64,000 nt of DNA from Stenopsyche tienmushanensis (GCA_008973525.1 WACJ01000515.1:868001-932000); one strand, 5' to 3'. Shown: positions 21,122 through 32,955, numbered from the stretch's first letter. The notes: a model not told the origin generated them from the letters alone. Numbers and translations: made by a program.

Positions 21122-21345
21122 TCCAAAACAGTACTTAAGGTTGCATTTGAAATAATTTCCAAGTTTGGAAGTACTTATCGGTGCGAGCAGTTATTTTCAC
21201 TTATGAAAGGTCTCCAGCTAGATCCAGCATAAATGATGCTCACCTTGGGTCAGTTTTGAAAGTAATCACTGTTAGTGGTATTGCCCCTAAAGTAGAAAAT
21301 ATAGTAGCAGAGGAGAAATGCCAAGTGTCAGGAAGACAACATTAA
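21122..21345 (+). pseudogene. hAT transposase C-terminus (BED/SPIN-like)
   Basis: The frame KVAFEIISKFGSTYRCEQLF continues SLMKG, the hAT dimerisation block written 'lFGStYlCEqlFSlMk' in SPIN/ZBED-type proteins. One frameshift near 21215 leads into SSINDAHLGSVLKVITVSG and then IVAEEKCQVSGRQH-stop, matching the family's 'LrvaTt...L...kRcQvSg' ending. About 70 codons remain of a roughly 600-aa protein. It is not the source of hAT-B, whose dimerisation motif is of a different type. Confidence 0.8.
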
Positions 21346-21394
21346 ATTATCATTGTTTTTATTTCTGCACCAATGGTGGATTTACATCTAGGCA

Positions 21395-21665
21395 ATATGC
21401 TCATCCTTTGAAATACATGATATCCTTCTATGTGGCATGTAGAAATCGTGCTAGAAATACTATCAATTGAAAAATTAGATCTTTTCTGTGCTTTGATGTC
21501 GCATTCTGTGCATTTTTCATCCAGGTATACACCCTCAAGTTCAAAATATCTTCAAATCGTTTAATATCCTCTGGAATTACATCATCTTTCATAGATGTAA
21601 CAACATGACGAAATCCCTACCGCCCATCGTGAAAGCTTTTATGCCGACTGGTGGTCGGTAGGGAC
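21395..21665 (-). repeat. Dispersed repeat J (copy 1)
   Basis: On the minus strand it carries 'ccctaccg' and its inverse 'cggtaggg' about 45 bp apart. A readable frame VVTSMKDDVIPEDIKRFEDI follows. The 45737-45870 copy repeats the layout and reads AVTSMKDDVSPEEIERLN. Conservation at amino-acid level in two decayed copies suggests an ORF of a mobile element. I do not recognise the protein. Confidence 0.5.
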
Positions 21666-22184
21666 TAGGGGATCCAATCCCAAGCCAAAATTTCGATCCC
21701 GGGATTTCGGGATCACATTAGACAATTCCGGGATTGGAATTTTCAATAGTTTAAGAAATTACATTAATAAAATCGATCAAAATATGATAAAATTCCTTTC
21801 TGCTGAGACACGAACAAAAACTCGCACAGTTCCCGATTTCCCAACTAATTATTTATTTCCGTCACTGCAGATGAATACTTATATAATATAATACTTTGAT
21901 GTGATTCGTAATTATATTACGGAGGAATACAAAAATTCTGAAGCCCGTATCTATTATATTTCATATCGATATTCCCATTATTAGAGTCGAGGTGTAGTAA
22001 ATACATCACCGGTAGGGAAAGATTAATATAACAATTTGAAAAGCATATATGTATTGTATATATGTATACATAGATTAGACAGTTCAACTGCCCCTAGACG
22101 TCGCTCAAGCTCACAAATTAGTAATTACCGCACTGTTTTCAAGCGTTCAGATTTCGGTGGGAATGTCTTAATTTAGTAGCCTTC
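21666..22184 (-). mobile_element. hAT-B copy 3
   Basis: It starts TAGGGGATCCAATCCC (TIR with one change) and runs through 'cgatcccgggatttcgggat', 'cctttctgctgagacacg', the conserved core at 21960-22015 and 'gttttcaagcgttcag', ending at 'tagtagccttcg'. The dimerisation-coding segment is deleted. The other TIR is missing. Confidence 0.82.
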
Positions 22185-24560
22185 GCGAATTGCGCGAATC
22201 TTTTTTACCGAATATCTAAATTTAGTAAGCACATCAACGAATGCAATCTTATCATTTAGTCCTATACACCTGTGCGATGTGGCGTTTTCTTAAATGATAA
22301 CAATCAAAACCAAACACACAAGTAAATCAGAATCGATATCTGGATATCCTCGTCTTCATCAGCGTGTCTCATGGCAGCGCCCTAGATATTCGCAATAACG
22401 TGTTGGCGTCATCTGGGTGAGCCGAAGTAAGAGGTCCCGTGAGCAGGTAATCTGAAAGACGTGATATTCCAACGGAGGCAATATTCTAATAATCATCGCG
22501 GTATTGATTTCATATTCATGCGATCGAAAATATTGGCGATAAAATGAATTTGATATCATCCGTGTATTATTTGCGATATGTTTATCGACTTGTATAAACA
22601 TTTTTATGCGATAATCGCCAACAATTCGCGCAAAAGAATTCCAAAAATTAGAATAAGGAAAACCTGAGATTTTACGAAAATGCGCCTTTCGCTTTTGTCA
22701 ATATTGCGATAGTTTATGTATTTTTGATTTTGTAAGTTGATAAAATTTATGCGAAATTGACTAAGGCATTGCGTGTAAATTATTTTTTTTGCTGTTCGGA
22801 TTTCTCTTTTTCTTCTCGAGGTTCTATTTCATAGCAGCAGTGCTCAAAGGCTAGATGAATATAACAAAATGCTTTATGATTTACGATCCGATGTCGTTCT
22901 TATTCACTCGCCGATTCATGCATAAACGACGCTATCAATCGTAATGCAATTGCTTGTTTGATATATTTTTATATTTGGCTTAGATGTTAATGTAACATTG
23001 TTGGAATTCAAATATGTACATTCACCGGATGCAAATGTGCAGAAGTGCAATCTCATAAGAAATAAATAGAACCATTCAGCTGGAAATATATTTAGAAATT
23101 ACTAAGAAGTTATACCCACATTTGTCGTTGGATAAAGACTCAGAACTTGTTATGCATAGGGATGCATGACTTGTATGCAAAAAATATGTAAATTTATTGA
23201 TTGCTTATTATTGCGTCTACAGTTATGCTAAATTTGAACTGTGTATTGGCAATAGATATACTTAAGAGATCAATGATATCATTTAAGCCATATGCAACAA
23301 TCACAATCTGATCTGTTGTTTTTTGGTGGAATCATTAGATTAAAAAAAAGTAATTAAAACAGCGGAAAAACAAAAATTGTTTGTCACAAAATGGATACAC
23401 AACAATGACCAAGCAATTGGTTGCAATGTGTCGTAATGAGTGTTTTGTCTGGTACGTGTGTGCTAATCGATGTTTCTGTTCACGTGAATTTTTTCAGAGA
23501 TTACACAATCTAATCTCTGCCATTGAGCAATTTCTGAACAATCGGATCAAAAAAAAAGGTCTGCTTTCTGGGAATTCGTACAATATGCATATCGGACTTG
23601 ATAAGTCCATTATGTTTAATCTTTGGATTTTCGTACACTACGAATTTGCTGCCTTATCCGAGATAAATGCGACCTTGTCTTTTAATGCATTCAACCTGTC
23701 TTCGTTGGTCGAACGCAGTGTACTAAATTAGAACGACATTAAAGATGCTGATTTAACATTGAAAGTCTGATTGGAACTATCTTTGATCCTGAGAAATTAA
23801 TAAGCGGCACAGCAACCGACGAGACAATTTAAATCCAAGGCGCCAGGATAAAAATAATAAACGTATTAGCACCGATCAATTATCTTTTCAGATAAAGATG
23901 ACGAGAACTTGTTACATTTTCATTATTTTGAGATCGTCGGATAACGTATCCGATTGTCCTTGCAATTTTTTTTGCCCAACAAAAATTTATTCACAGCTCA
24001 CTATAGTGTTGCAAAGAGGTATTACATAAATCCGTGATTATATATGGTCGTTATCGCGTTGATGTAATAGTAGTTTTACGTTGCGTCATATACTGAGGTC
24101 TGGTTTTTACGCGCCCTAATACAAGTGGTCGTCAAATTGGTCTTTTGTACCTGTTGCAATAGTACCTACAAATCGCATATGTTTATCGTGGCTTCGTTTT
24201 GTTTGGTAATTGAACTATTTAAATCGGACGCGGGAAATGGAGCGTTTGAATGCATGGCGTTTAATTTTAATAACGCCAAAGGGAGGCGCTGTCGTCGCGC
24301 CGCTCGCTGCATGGATATTCGGAAAAATATTGTTTTTATACCAAACGACGTTCATTTTCAACCACATGTGCAATCCTGCAGTGACCCCGATCAATAAGCA
24401 TTGTGTTAATTAATAATTGATCAACGTAGTATTTGTTCTTGCCTTGGGAAAAATATGGGGGAATTGTACATTATGCTGGTTACACTTGTTGAATAATATA
24501 TGATAAACGATATTCGATTTATTGAATTTGTGTCTTTGCTGTATTAAGTAAGTAACACTT
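22185..24560. other. Long interval, no gene recognised
   Basis: No TE signature or RNA gene was seen. The frame at 23381-23731 (+, 116 codons) starts with TTG rather than ATG and has no domain. Frames at 22359-22601 (-) and 24125-24413 (+) are likewise unconvincing. Confidence 0.4.
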
Positions 24561-24570
24561 TAGTCGTTTT

Positions 24571-25002
24571 AGCTGGCCCGCGGTAATCGAGTCCCAGTCT
24601 AATCTAGCGCCCCCTGTAATCCGACATACCAATACAAATATGTATACCCAATGCAAGTATACTATAAAATTGCAAAAGTATATTTCTGGATCGTCCGAAA
24701 AATATGTTTTTCTTCTGTTAATTGGCAAGTGAGTACGATGGAATAATATCATAGGTTGAGAAAGCGTTGTATATGTGGTTTATTCAGGAAAGAAACAGGC
24801 ACACATCTTTTTCTGGGCATATATAGCCATGAAAGCAACATTATTTTACAAGGAGATAACAAAAAAGAAGACTTAGAAGAGTAGCTAACAGAGGATAGTT
24901 AAAACGCTTCAAAAATCGTCATGGAATACGTTTGATGACGGTAACAGGTTAACTTCATAAACTATTGTGTTTATGAAATTAATTCTCTAATATGAAACCT
25001 TA
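24571..25002 (+). mobile_element. Tig-C copy, broken by hAT-B
   Basis: It begins 'ctggcccgcggtaatcgagtcccagtctaatctagcgccccctgtaatccgacat', colinear with 14576-14640. It carries the HTH remnant at 24758-24823 and 'atcgtcatggaatacg...gatgacggtaacaggtt', then stops at 'atatgaaacctta' where hAT-B copy 4 starts. The Tig-C tail is absent beyond. Confidence 0.72.
24758..24823 (+). pseudogene. CENP-B-like HTH fragment of Tig-C
   Basis: EKALYMWFIQERNRHTSFSG is the 'ekaLy.WFlqeRnrg.pvsG' block of Tigger/jerky DNA-binding domains, open here without stops. It is the better-preserved of the two copies. The rest of the protein is absent. Confidence 0.75.
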
Positions 25003-25003
25003 G

Positions 25004-25617
25004 ATTAGATCCCGGGATCTTCAATAATTTAAGAAATTACATTGATAAATTCGATCAAAAATTACTACCCGGATTAACATTAAAGCATTGAGTGTTTCAT
25101 CATATAGTCTGGATCTGATTTTGGAAGCCAGGCAACTTGCTGCTGAAAACGCTCAGCCTCCACACTCGTTGGAGGTATCGTCATCACATATTTAAATGAT
25201 AGTTCGAGTTGATGACCGCGTGAGACCCCATTTTCATATAACACCATCAATGTGACTGATAAAATTTCTTTCTGCTAAGACACGGACTAAAACTCGCAAA
25301 ATTCCCGATTCTCCGACAAATAATTTATTTCCGTCGCTGCAGATGAATACTTATATACTTTAATACTTTCATGTGATTCATAATTATATTACGGAGGAAT
25401 ACAAAAATTCTGAACCCCGTATCTATTATATTTCATATCGATATTCCCATTATTAGAGTCGAAGTGTAGTAAATACATCACCGGTAGGGAAAGGTTAATA
25501 TAACAATTTGAAAAGCATATATGTACTGTATTTATGTATACATAGATTAGACAGTTAGTGCCCGTAGGCTTCGCCTAAGATCGCCAATTAGTAGTTACGC
25601 CACTGTTTCCAAGCGTC
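25004..25617 (-). mobile_element. hAT-B copy 4
   Basis: It contains the inverted dimerisation-coding remnant 'tctggatctgattttggaagcc...tcgttggaggtatcgtc', the 'gagttgatgaccgcgtgag' block, the core at 25420-25485 and 'gccactgtttccaagcgtcc'. Both TIRs are lost or very degenerate. Confidence 0.82.
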
Positions 25618-25619
25618 CA

Positions 25620-26500
25620 ACCAAAGTAATATTTACTATCTAAAATAAATCGGTAAAGTGTTATATTTCGTCTTCAAATGAATAACTGAAAATCATCTGC
25701 ATTTTGGCTGTAGAATTTATTTCAATCTACTGTTTCTTGGACATAAATTCTTGGACATAATCTTTTTGCTTACTTATTTATCATTGGGTAATAAATAGGA
25801 AAACATCCGATGGATTAAGACCAGGATTATACTGAGGATGCGTCAACACTTCAAAATGAAACTGAGTGTAAATCATATTGACAAATATTGAAAAATACGT
25901 AAAAACAATGTCTTAGATTACAATCTGACGCTTTTAATCCACAGTTTCAGTGGATCATTGAATATTTTTCCTTGTTTAAATACACTTGAGAATCTCGGAA
26001 TTTTTTAAGGATAATTTTCGATCCATTGTATTCGTTTAAACACGTCCATTGCTTGTTAACTATTCTGAAAATCTGAAAAAAATAGGTAACAATGACACTA
26101 TTCAACAAATGTTTTGTTAATCATCTTTATGCTTACAATAAATTGTTATTATGTGCAAAACAGATTAGACATAATACACAAAAAGATTTGCAAAACAGAC
26201 TTATTGATACGGAAAAATGCTCCATGATGTATGCAATATTGCCCAACAAAACTTCATTTACGTAATCCTCTTTATCTACATTGTGTGTTGAGGCAATTAA
26301 TTTATGATATTGATAGTCTGAATTCTGGAAAACTACAATGTTCCTCGTAATATAACGACATCATGGGAAAATATAAGGTACATACGGCAAAAATGGATAA
26401 AATATGGTATTTAGATATTTTAAAACTTACATCACAAGTAATTTGAAGTTGTGCACACAATGAAGAAAGAATCAAAACCTATAGATTGCCATCCAGGTGG
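25620..26500. other. AT-rich interval, no gene recognised
   Basis: Only a small tandem duplication ('ttcttggacataa', twice near 25735-25765) stands out. Confidence 0.45.
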
Positions 26501-26504
26501 CCCG

Positions 26505-26640
26505 CTGAGTGAGTGTTCTAAATAAAACTCGAAGATCCTTCCTACCCTAACCCCTTCCTATGAATAGATATTGAAGAGGTCCTAATTCTGCAGGGGATGT
26601 TTATGGTTGTACTATGATGATGATGTAACATCTATTTATT
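26505..26640 (-). repeat. Dispersed repeat G (copy 2)
   Basis: 'ataaaactcgaagatcc', 'ccccttcctatgaatagatattgaagaggtcctaattctg' and 'tgtttatggttgtactatgatgatgatg' align with 32790-32950. The terminal (atg)n recalls LINE or SINE 3' ends with simple-repeat tails. Confidence 0.55.
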
Positions 26641-26644
26641 TTTT

Positions 26645-27445
26645 AATTCAAATTTGTTCCTACTTGTTCATTGCCAACAATATCTCTAATTGTATATTTT
26701 TAATCAACGAAATAAACACCTGTAGATTTGCTTTCCATATCAGATAATGCATTGGCATTCAGACTTACATTATGCTTAAAATACTTACATCCAAGTATAA
26801 ATGATTTATATTTATCATATAATCCTATTAATGTCTTACAATCAATAGTTTTTGTTACGGTGATGGTCTTAATTTTAAATTTACGTCAACAATTACAAAG
26901 CTTAACTTTTATTGATTAATAATTTCCAAAAATATATTCGGATAAAAAAACATTCGTATTTATAATGTAATACTGAGTCATTATAGTCTATTATATAATA
27001 TTTGAAGAATTTATGTGTATTAAAATGCTGTTTGATTTACGATCCAAAGCTATTCCTATACACTCACTGATCCCAGATAAATTACTTCTGGTCATTGTTG
27101 CGCATTATATTAATTTCGTTTGATCTCAGCTATAAAAACTCAATTGTATCAATGCCGTAACTAAGTAAATTTGGCGCCATTTGCTTATCAATATGAATAT
27201 AAATGGATGAATTTTAAATATGTATCCATATTCTATGATTCATTTTTCATTCGTTCTTATATTTTTTTAATAGTCATATCGATTAGATCAATCTGGGAGA
27301 TCATGGACATGCTGATCATTGACTTTTGTAAATTCTTATCAAAATTGGCAAATTTGGTAACACGCTAAATATAATTTTATGAAGTTTTACATACAAAATA
27401 AAATACATTAAGACAACGCAATATGAGTCACCGCGTCAAGTACAT
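26645..27445. other. AT-rich interval, no gene recognised
   Basis: The frames at 26728-26919 (+) and 27171-27368 (+) are hydrophobic and AT-driven, with no family signature. Confidence 0.45.
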
Positions 27446-27446
27446 A

Positions 27447-27610
27447 TACACTTGGGTTTGTTTTTATGCGATTTTGAAGTTATGCGGTTTTCAAAAATAA
27501 TGGAACATATCCCTCATTTTTCTATGTAGTTCAAGTCTTTTTTTATGCGAATTTTTTATATGCGAATCCCCGTGGAACGTATCTATCGCATAAAAACAGA
27601 TCCAAGTGTA
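27447..27610. mobile_element. MITE-K, near-palindromic TA-flanked element
   Basis: The left end is TA then CACTTGGGTTTGTTTTTATG; the inverted right end is CACTTGGATCTGTTTTTATG then TA. The interior has further 'tatgcg' motifs in both orientations. TA duplication and roughly 160 bp size fit a Tc1/mariner/pogo-type MITE. No other copy was seen in this window. Confidence 0.65.
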
Positions 27611-27614
27611 CAAT

Positions 27615-28030
27615 TTCTTACTGTAGTTCAACGTCTATATATCGCCACGCCGCAATTTTGGCCTCAAATTTCTTGCAAAGATATAATGCTGCTTTGTAGT
27701 CAAACTGTTAAATCAGATCATTTTTTTATATTACTCGTGTTTGGATATGGATGATAGAAAAGTGCCTGAATTAAAAAAAACTGATGTAAATGAGTGATTA
27801 GATTTTCAATCAAATACAGTGTGTAAGCTTTGAAATGTGGACCTACAGAAGAATGTTGAAAATGTCCTGGATGGAATGAAAAACAAATGTAGAAGTGCTG
27901 GCGCAACTAAACCAATATCCAGGAATGCTTACTATAATCAAAAAAGTAACGTTAGAATATTTTGGGCTTGATATGTGCATCAAGAAATATGCATTTCTAT
28001 AATTAATACTCCAGGGAAAGATCAAGAGTC
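27615..28030. other. AT-rich interval, no gene recognised
   Basis: The stretch at 27625-27675 ('acgtctatatatcgccacgccgcaattttgg') recurs in diverged form at 54455-54510 beside a Tig-C fragment, so it may be part of a Tig-C relative. Confidence 0.4.
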
Positions 28031-28037
28031 GTTGCAG

Positions 28038-28130
28038 CGTCGGATTATCCAATTTGTCGGATTATAGAGTACTGCCCTCGACCCTTTGCAGTCCGAAACT
28101 TTTTGGAAAGGAGTACCTGTAATCCGAAAA
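28038..28130 (-). mobile_element. Tig-C fragment
   Basis: Inverted relative to other copies: 'tttgtcggattatagagtactgccctcgaccctttgcagtccgaaactttttggaaagg'. This is the right end of Tig-C. Confidence 0.62.
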
Positions 28131-28199
28131 ACAGTCTTCAAAAGTATTCTATGACAATTTTTGAAGTTTCGACTATTCCTTACACAACGTCTTTTCTTG

Positions 28200-28410
28200 T
28201 TATCTCTAGCCCTATTCCGAGGCTTGTTCGGTCTCCAGACCTGACACCGCTGGATTTCTTTGTCTAGGAACATGCAAAATAATTAATTTACACAACACAA
28301 TAATGTTTTATTTAAATAAAAATACATTGCAAAATACAAAAACAGTTATTTTGTGCTAACCTAACCTAACCCCCAAAAAAAATTTGTCGGTCTATATGCA
28401 AAATACCCTG
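28200..28410 (+). mobile_element. M2 right half with TIR
   Basis: A coding relic at 28208-28280 reads PRLVRSPDLTPLDFFV then TAG where W would be expected. The end reads GCAAAATACCCTG at 28398-28410, the M2 terminus. The stretch 28320-28360 matches 3603-3650 inverted. A short 'ctaacctaacctaacc' run inside is part of the element, not a telomere. The 5' half is missing. Confidence 0.72.
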
Positions 28411-28414
28411 CATA

Positions 28415-29780
28415 TATAATAGGATTCCAATATCATCAACCATGGAAAAAAGCGTTTTGTTGATTAGATCTGTTGTTGTGTTTTAATATGTTCATTCATA
28501 TTGGAGTGTGAATGAATTATCACGTATGTCAATGAGTCACGTCATGTGTATTTACGTTCCCCAGATAGGATTTTTTTTGATAAGGGAATTGTGTTTTTCT
28601 GAGTACTCTGGTTTTCCGATAGATTTCTTGATTGATTTTCCGGAAAATCGCTGGGGAATAGTCTAGAGAGAAAAAATGTTGAGGCACTCTGATTGCGATG
28701 GTAAACAGAAAACATCACCCACACACCAGAAGCTGTTACGTGGTGGTCGTGTGTGGGTGATGCGCTGGTCAGTAACTCGCCCTTGAAAAGTCAAAACGAT
28801 TACGGGACAGATGAAAATGAAATTAACCGATAATAATAAACGGCAGACAGTTCGGACAAAGACAACCTCTGATCGTATCAAATTTGTACGGCTAGACGAC
28901 GTTGCGTCATCGCCACGTGAACGACTCGTGCTTTTTCGGGTTATCGCCACCGTAATCTCGACTCGGGACCGTTAGCATTTTTCCGGCTGGGCTCAGGAAG
29001 CTGCCAGACAAAGAATCCTGAGTGACCATGCTCGAAGCGACCATAGAAAAAAACCAAGAGGCAATTACTGGATATATACTTCACACTGTCAACCATGAAG
29101 GAGACATTTTATTGTCCTGAAAATCGAAGGCAAAAACGGCTGTCCTTGGGAACAATCTTTGTTTCCAATGAAGCACAACAATCTTTGTGCTCATGTATGA
29201 CACACGATGATCTGAAAGATGCATCAAACACCCAAACAACTACGACTCTTTGGCATTCTACGAATTTCTTTTTTGAAATGATGCGCAAGCAGTGTTTACC
29301 GCAAATACATCTTCAAAAACAACCAAATATTTTGAAAAATCTGTCTTAGATTAATTGACGTCTATAATGTTTTTACGTCGCAAACCTGAAAAGCTTAAAA
29401 CATCCTCATAAACCAGCCATCTTTAACGACGTTATTGAGACAAGCTGCTTACCAAAGATGATTTCATGGCGCACAAGCGAAAAACGTAGCAAATTTATGC
29501 AAATCATTCTAGCCCAATCGGACTAAAGACCCAAAATCATAGATCTACGAAAGTCTTCATCGTCATACATTATTATAACATGCAATATGGCATTCTTTCA
29601 GATTCGACATCGTCGACATCGCATTAGCGTAGGAGGCATTCATTTTGGGCCTCCAAATCGATAAGGTATACAAACAATACCCAATTTAGAAGACCGCAAA
29701 TTGTCCTTCAATGAGTTGATATTATAAGGTTTTATCATAATTAATATTTATTAAATTTTATGATAAAAATCAAGATCGTC
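28415..29780. other. Interval with 14-bp perfect hairpin, no gene recognised
   Basis: It is AT-rich apart from a GC-richer part at 28680-29000. The frame at 29095-29349 (+) starts with ATG but shows no domain. The hairpin is listed separately. A short block at 29625-29660 recurs near 33205-33235. Confidence 0.4.
28713..28762. repeat. Perfect 14-bp stem hairpin
   Basis: CATCACCCACACAC at 28713-28726 pairs perfectly with GTGTGTGGGTGATG at 28749-28762 across a 22-nt loop. It is not part of any repeat family I can see here. Confidence 0.9.
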
Positions 29781-29787
29781 CATGAAT

Positions 29788-30384
29788 TGGGAATCCAATC
29801 CCGAGCCAAATTTTGATCATTAAAGCATCGAGTGTTTCGTCATTTAGTCTGGATCTGATTTTGGAAGCCAGGCAATTTGTTGCTGAAAATGCACGCTCAG
29901 CCTCCACACTCGTTGGAGGTATCGTCATCAGATATTTATTTATTTTCGTATAAAATTCCTTTCTGCTGAGACACGGACTAAAACTCGCAAAACTCCCGAT
30001 TTACCGACAAATTATTTATTTCCGTCGCTGTAGATGAATACTTACATATTATAATACTTTAATATGATTCATAATTATATTACGGAGGAATACAAAAATT
30101 CTGAACCCCGTATCTATTATATTTCATATCGATATTCCCATTATTAGAGTCGAAGTGTAGTAAATACATCACCGGGAGGAAAGGTTAATATAACAATTTG
30201 ATATGTACTGAATATATGTATACATAGATTTAATAGTAACGCCACTGTTTCCGAGCGTTCATATTTCGGCGAGAATGTCTTGATTTAGTAGCCATCAACG
30301 TGCTGGTGATGTGTACGATTTCTGTTAGATAAAAATTTCAATCCCGAATTTTTCGGGATTACGTTTACTAATCCACCTAAAACG
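29788..30384 (-). mobile_element. hAT-B copy 5
   Basis: It starts TGGGAATCCAATCCCG (TIR with one change), followed by the inverted dimerisation remnant with 'gcacgctcagcctcc', 'tttctgctgagacacgg', the core at 30120-30180 and 'tttcaatcccgaatttttcgggattacgtttactaatcc' near the other end. It retains most of both terminal regions but lacks the second TIR tip and some middle sequence. Confidence 0.85.
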
Positions 30385-30429
30385 AGCATTTTAATGCGGA
30401 ACAGACAGACATACTGATATGTGAATTAT

Positions 30430-30550
30430 ATAATGAATCGATTTCAAGAATTTATTTATGTACAAGCTTCATATGCACTGCGACCGTCCTGAAAGATAAG
30501 TGGATTTGTACGGATGATAAGTGACGGACATACAAATATAGCATCTAAGT
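30430..30550 (+). repeat. Repeat N, 3' part
   Basis: 'tttatttatgtacaagcttcat' followed by 'ctgcgaccgtcctgaaagataagtggatttgtacggatgataagtg' matches 57335-57415 and the minus strand of 34500-34590. It is the presumed internal start of an LTR-like family. Confidence 0.5.
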
Positions 30551-30554
30551 TTAT

Positions 30555-32560
30555 GATGATTTTAAATTCACTATTCATAGGGTTAACACACATTGTATTA
30601 TATCCATGACTTCATAAGGTTATCATACGATATTTCGAATAAATTATGATAATCTCGCTACTTATGCATTGATTCTATCCTACTTAAAAGTTCATTTAAC
30701 TGTATTACTTTGAATCATACGTGGATAATATGTGATGCATATAAAGTCAATTTTAGCGAGTGAATGCGTGGTTATTAGCTTGTAAAAGCGAGCGTGATTC
30801 GCGAGCGTGTGTCTGGGATACTGAGATGTAGCGTCTTTATCATTATGATATTGCCGGCACACATCTTAAAGACTTTTCGAAACCACAACTCAAAATATGG
30901 ATGGTAATTGTAATTTTTGCTTGTTTTTTGAACTGTTGCATGATTTATTCATCCACAGGGATCATCTTATGCTGGAGTAATTTATCTATGGCGATGAGGA
31001 TGAAAAATAAAACTGAGTTCAGGTGTCTCAAGCTCATATGAATTTATAAATATTTTAGCATAGGAGTATTCCCCATTGACCGGATGCTGTAAATTTATCA
31101 CATTTTGAATGATGTAATGTATTTTTTTTTGCATTCTGGGCATCGCAAGCGAAAATATTCAAAGAATGCATGAAACATATCCTGAATCTTCAACATCCTG
31201 CTTCGATTTGACGAGGAAAATCGTTGTATAAATTCAGACTAATCAGATTAGGCGCCTTATCAGATCAAATGTTATTGCTAGGGCTAACGCCAAAAGGAAG
31301 TGTTGGTGATGCGATAACAGGACCATTTAAAAAATAAGGATCACATCACACAGGGATGACATGTTGTGGTTTATTGTTATGTAAAGCGATTCGTGCATTT
31401 CGAATGACGATAATTGCAATTTTATTGCGAATTTTGGGTTACGCCTTTTGGTGTCAGATTGACGTCCATCAAATGGTTTTCGATGCGTTTAGCGTTTTTC
31501 GCGTGGTTTTATGAATGCATTCGCCTTATTTGTTTAGGTATGAATTTATATATGCTCATGAGCATACGTAATAAATAAGCGATGATTCAAGTGCATATGA
31601 ACTGGAAAAAAAATAACGCGGTATTCTGAGAAGTGAGGCGCAGTATTATGAAAAAATAATGCATGCTATATCTGGCAACGAGCGAGATGCCGATATTCGC
31701 GGCGGCCGCGCGCGAGAGAGACGCGCATAGTTTACTTTGGTCCTGTCCGTGTGTGCATAAATGCACTTGCACTTGTGTACGTGTGGCGAAACAGTCGCGA
31801 CCTCTGTCGGGTTAATGAACCGGTCGGGTTCATTTTTCGAGCGGACTTCTGGAGGACACCCTGCCATACGTTTTCGATGCAGACTTGTCAGGGTTGCCCC
31901 AGGCCCAATTCTACACGCCCAAAATAATCTTTTCTCGCAAAGCACTCGTCGCGCGAAAATTGCCTCCCCATTTCGGCCGGACGGATGCGCTCGTTTCTAA
32001 TGCGCGAAAAATACAGTGCGACAATGTTCGACCCGGTCTAAGCCCTGGCGCCGGTTTTTCATCGCAGAAGGTCAAGTTTCAAGATTTTATATAACGATCT
32101 TAATACACGAGTTCTATTTCGGGTGGCATTCGTCGGAGATTATTTCTCGGCCCGTTGGGTGGCCCGACTCTTAGAGACCCGTCCACAAATAGTAAATGCA
32201 TGCATTAACATTAAAACAGTGGCGTTATTGCATCAGATGTCATCATCAAGTCGACCTTTCATCACAATTATCAACATCCGCTGGATGCATTGGATTGGCT
32301 TTCTTTTAATTGGAGCTAGACATCGAGATAACGGCGTTATATACGAAAACACAAGCGTACAGATTAGCAGACTTATTGACAAACGCTCATGACGCCAGCG
32401 AACATAAAGCCCTCGTTTATCCAACAATATCATAATATTGTAACTGAATCGGGATGAATTGTCTATTAATTGTCAGATATAACAAGTTGATTTTATACAT
32501 TGATTATTTTTACATTTGTCCACTTCTATATCTTTTTGGAATCGCCAAATATGTAGACGC
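30555..32560. other. Interval with GC-rich unique patch 31640-32180
   Basis: The patch is CpG-rich against AT-rich flanks and holds overlapping frames on both strands (31646-31945 -, 31761-32000 +, 31885-32094 +, 32123-32392 +). No domain was seen. It resembles no other segment in the window, so it may be host exon or promoter sequence. Confidence 0.35.
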
Positions 32561-32564
32561 ATGT

Positions 32565-32955
32565 CTTCACCCTACCCCAGCAACGCCCTAGCGAGGAAAG
32601 AAAGGACTGGACTCTTTGCACTCCAGAAAGCCCTTTCCAGTAAAGTCAAAAAGGTCGTCTAGAGTAGTTTTCCACCATCTCCCTAAGGAAACTACTCAGT
32701 ATTTACAAACTTCCCACACTCCTTATCGAGACGATCGCGAAAGCGTTCGTCAATATATTCATTCAGGATACCCGTTGCGTGAGCGTTCGAAATAAAACTC
32801 GATGGCAATGCTACCTTCAATATCGAGCGAATGAAGAGGTGAATGTATGATACAAACGAGATGGATGTAACCCCTTCCTGTGAATAGATATTTAAGAGGC
32901 CCATAATTCTGAAGTGGACTGTTTGTGGCTATGATGATGATGATGATATTGATGT
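32565..32955 (-). repeat. Dispersed repeat G (longest copy)
   Basis: On the minus strand it starts with (atc)n and 'agccacaaacagtccact', contains a 70-codon frame (32692-32904) ending DKECGKFVNTE, then 'aactactctagacgacc' and 'ttactggaaagggctttctgga'. Motifs like 'gtccactgctggacataggcctc' next to (atc)n are frequent at one end of arthropod LINE/SINE repeats, and this resembles them loosely. The class is unresolved. Confidence 0.5.

Noticed and set aside
23381..23731. 116-codon plus-strand ORF
   Set aside because: Begins with TTG, AT-rich, no domain.
28361..28377. CCTAA repeats as a telomere
   Set aside because: Only about three units, embedded inside an M2 element just before its terminus.
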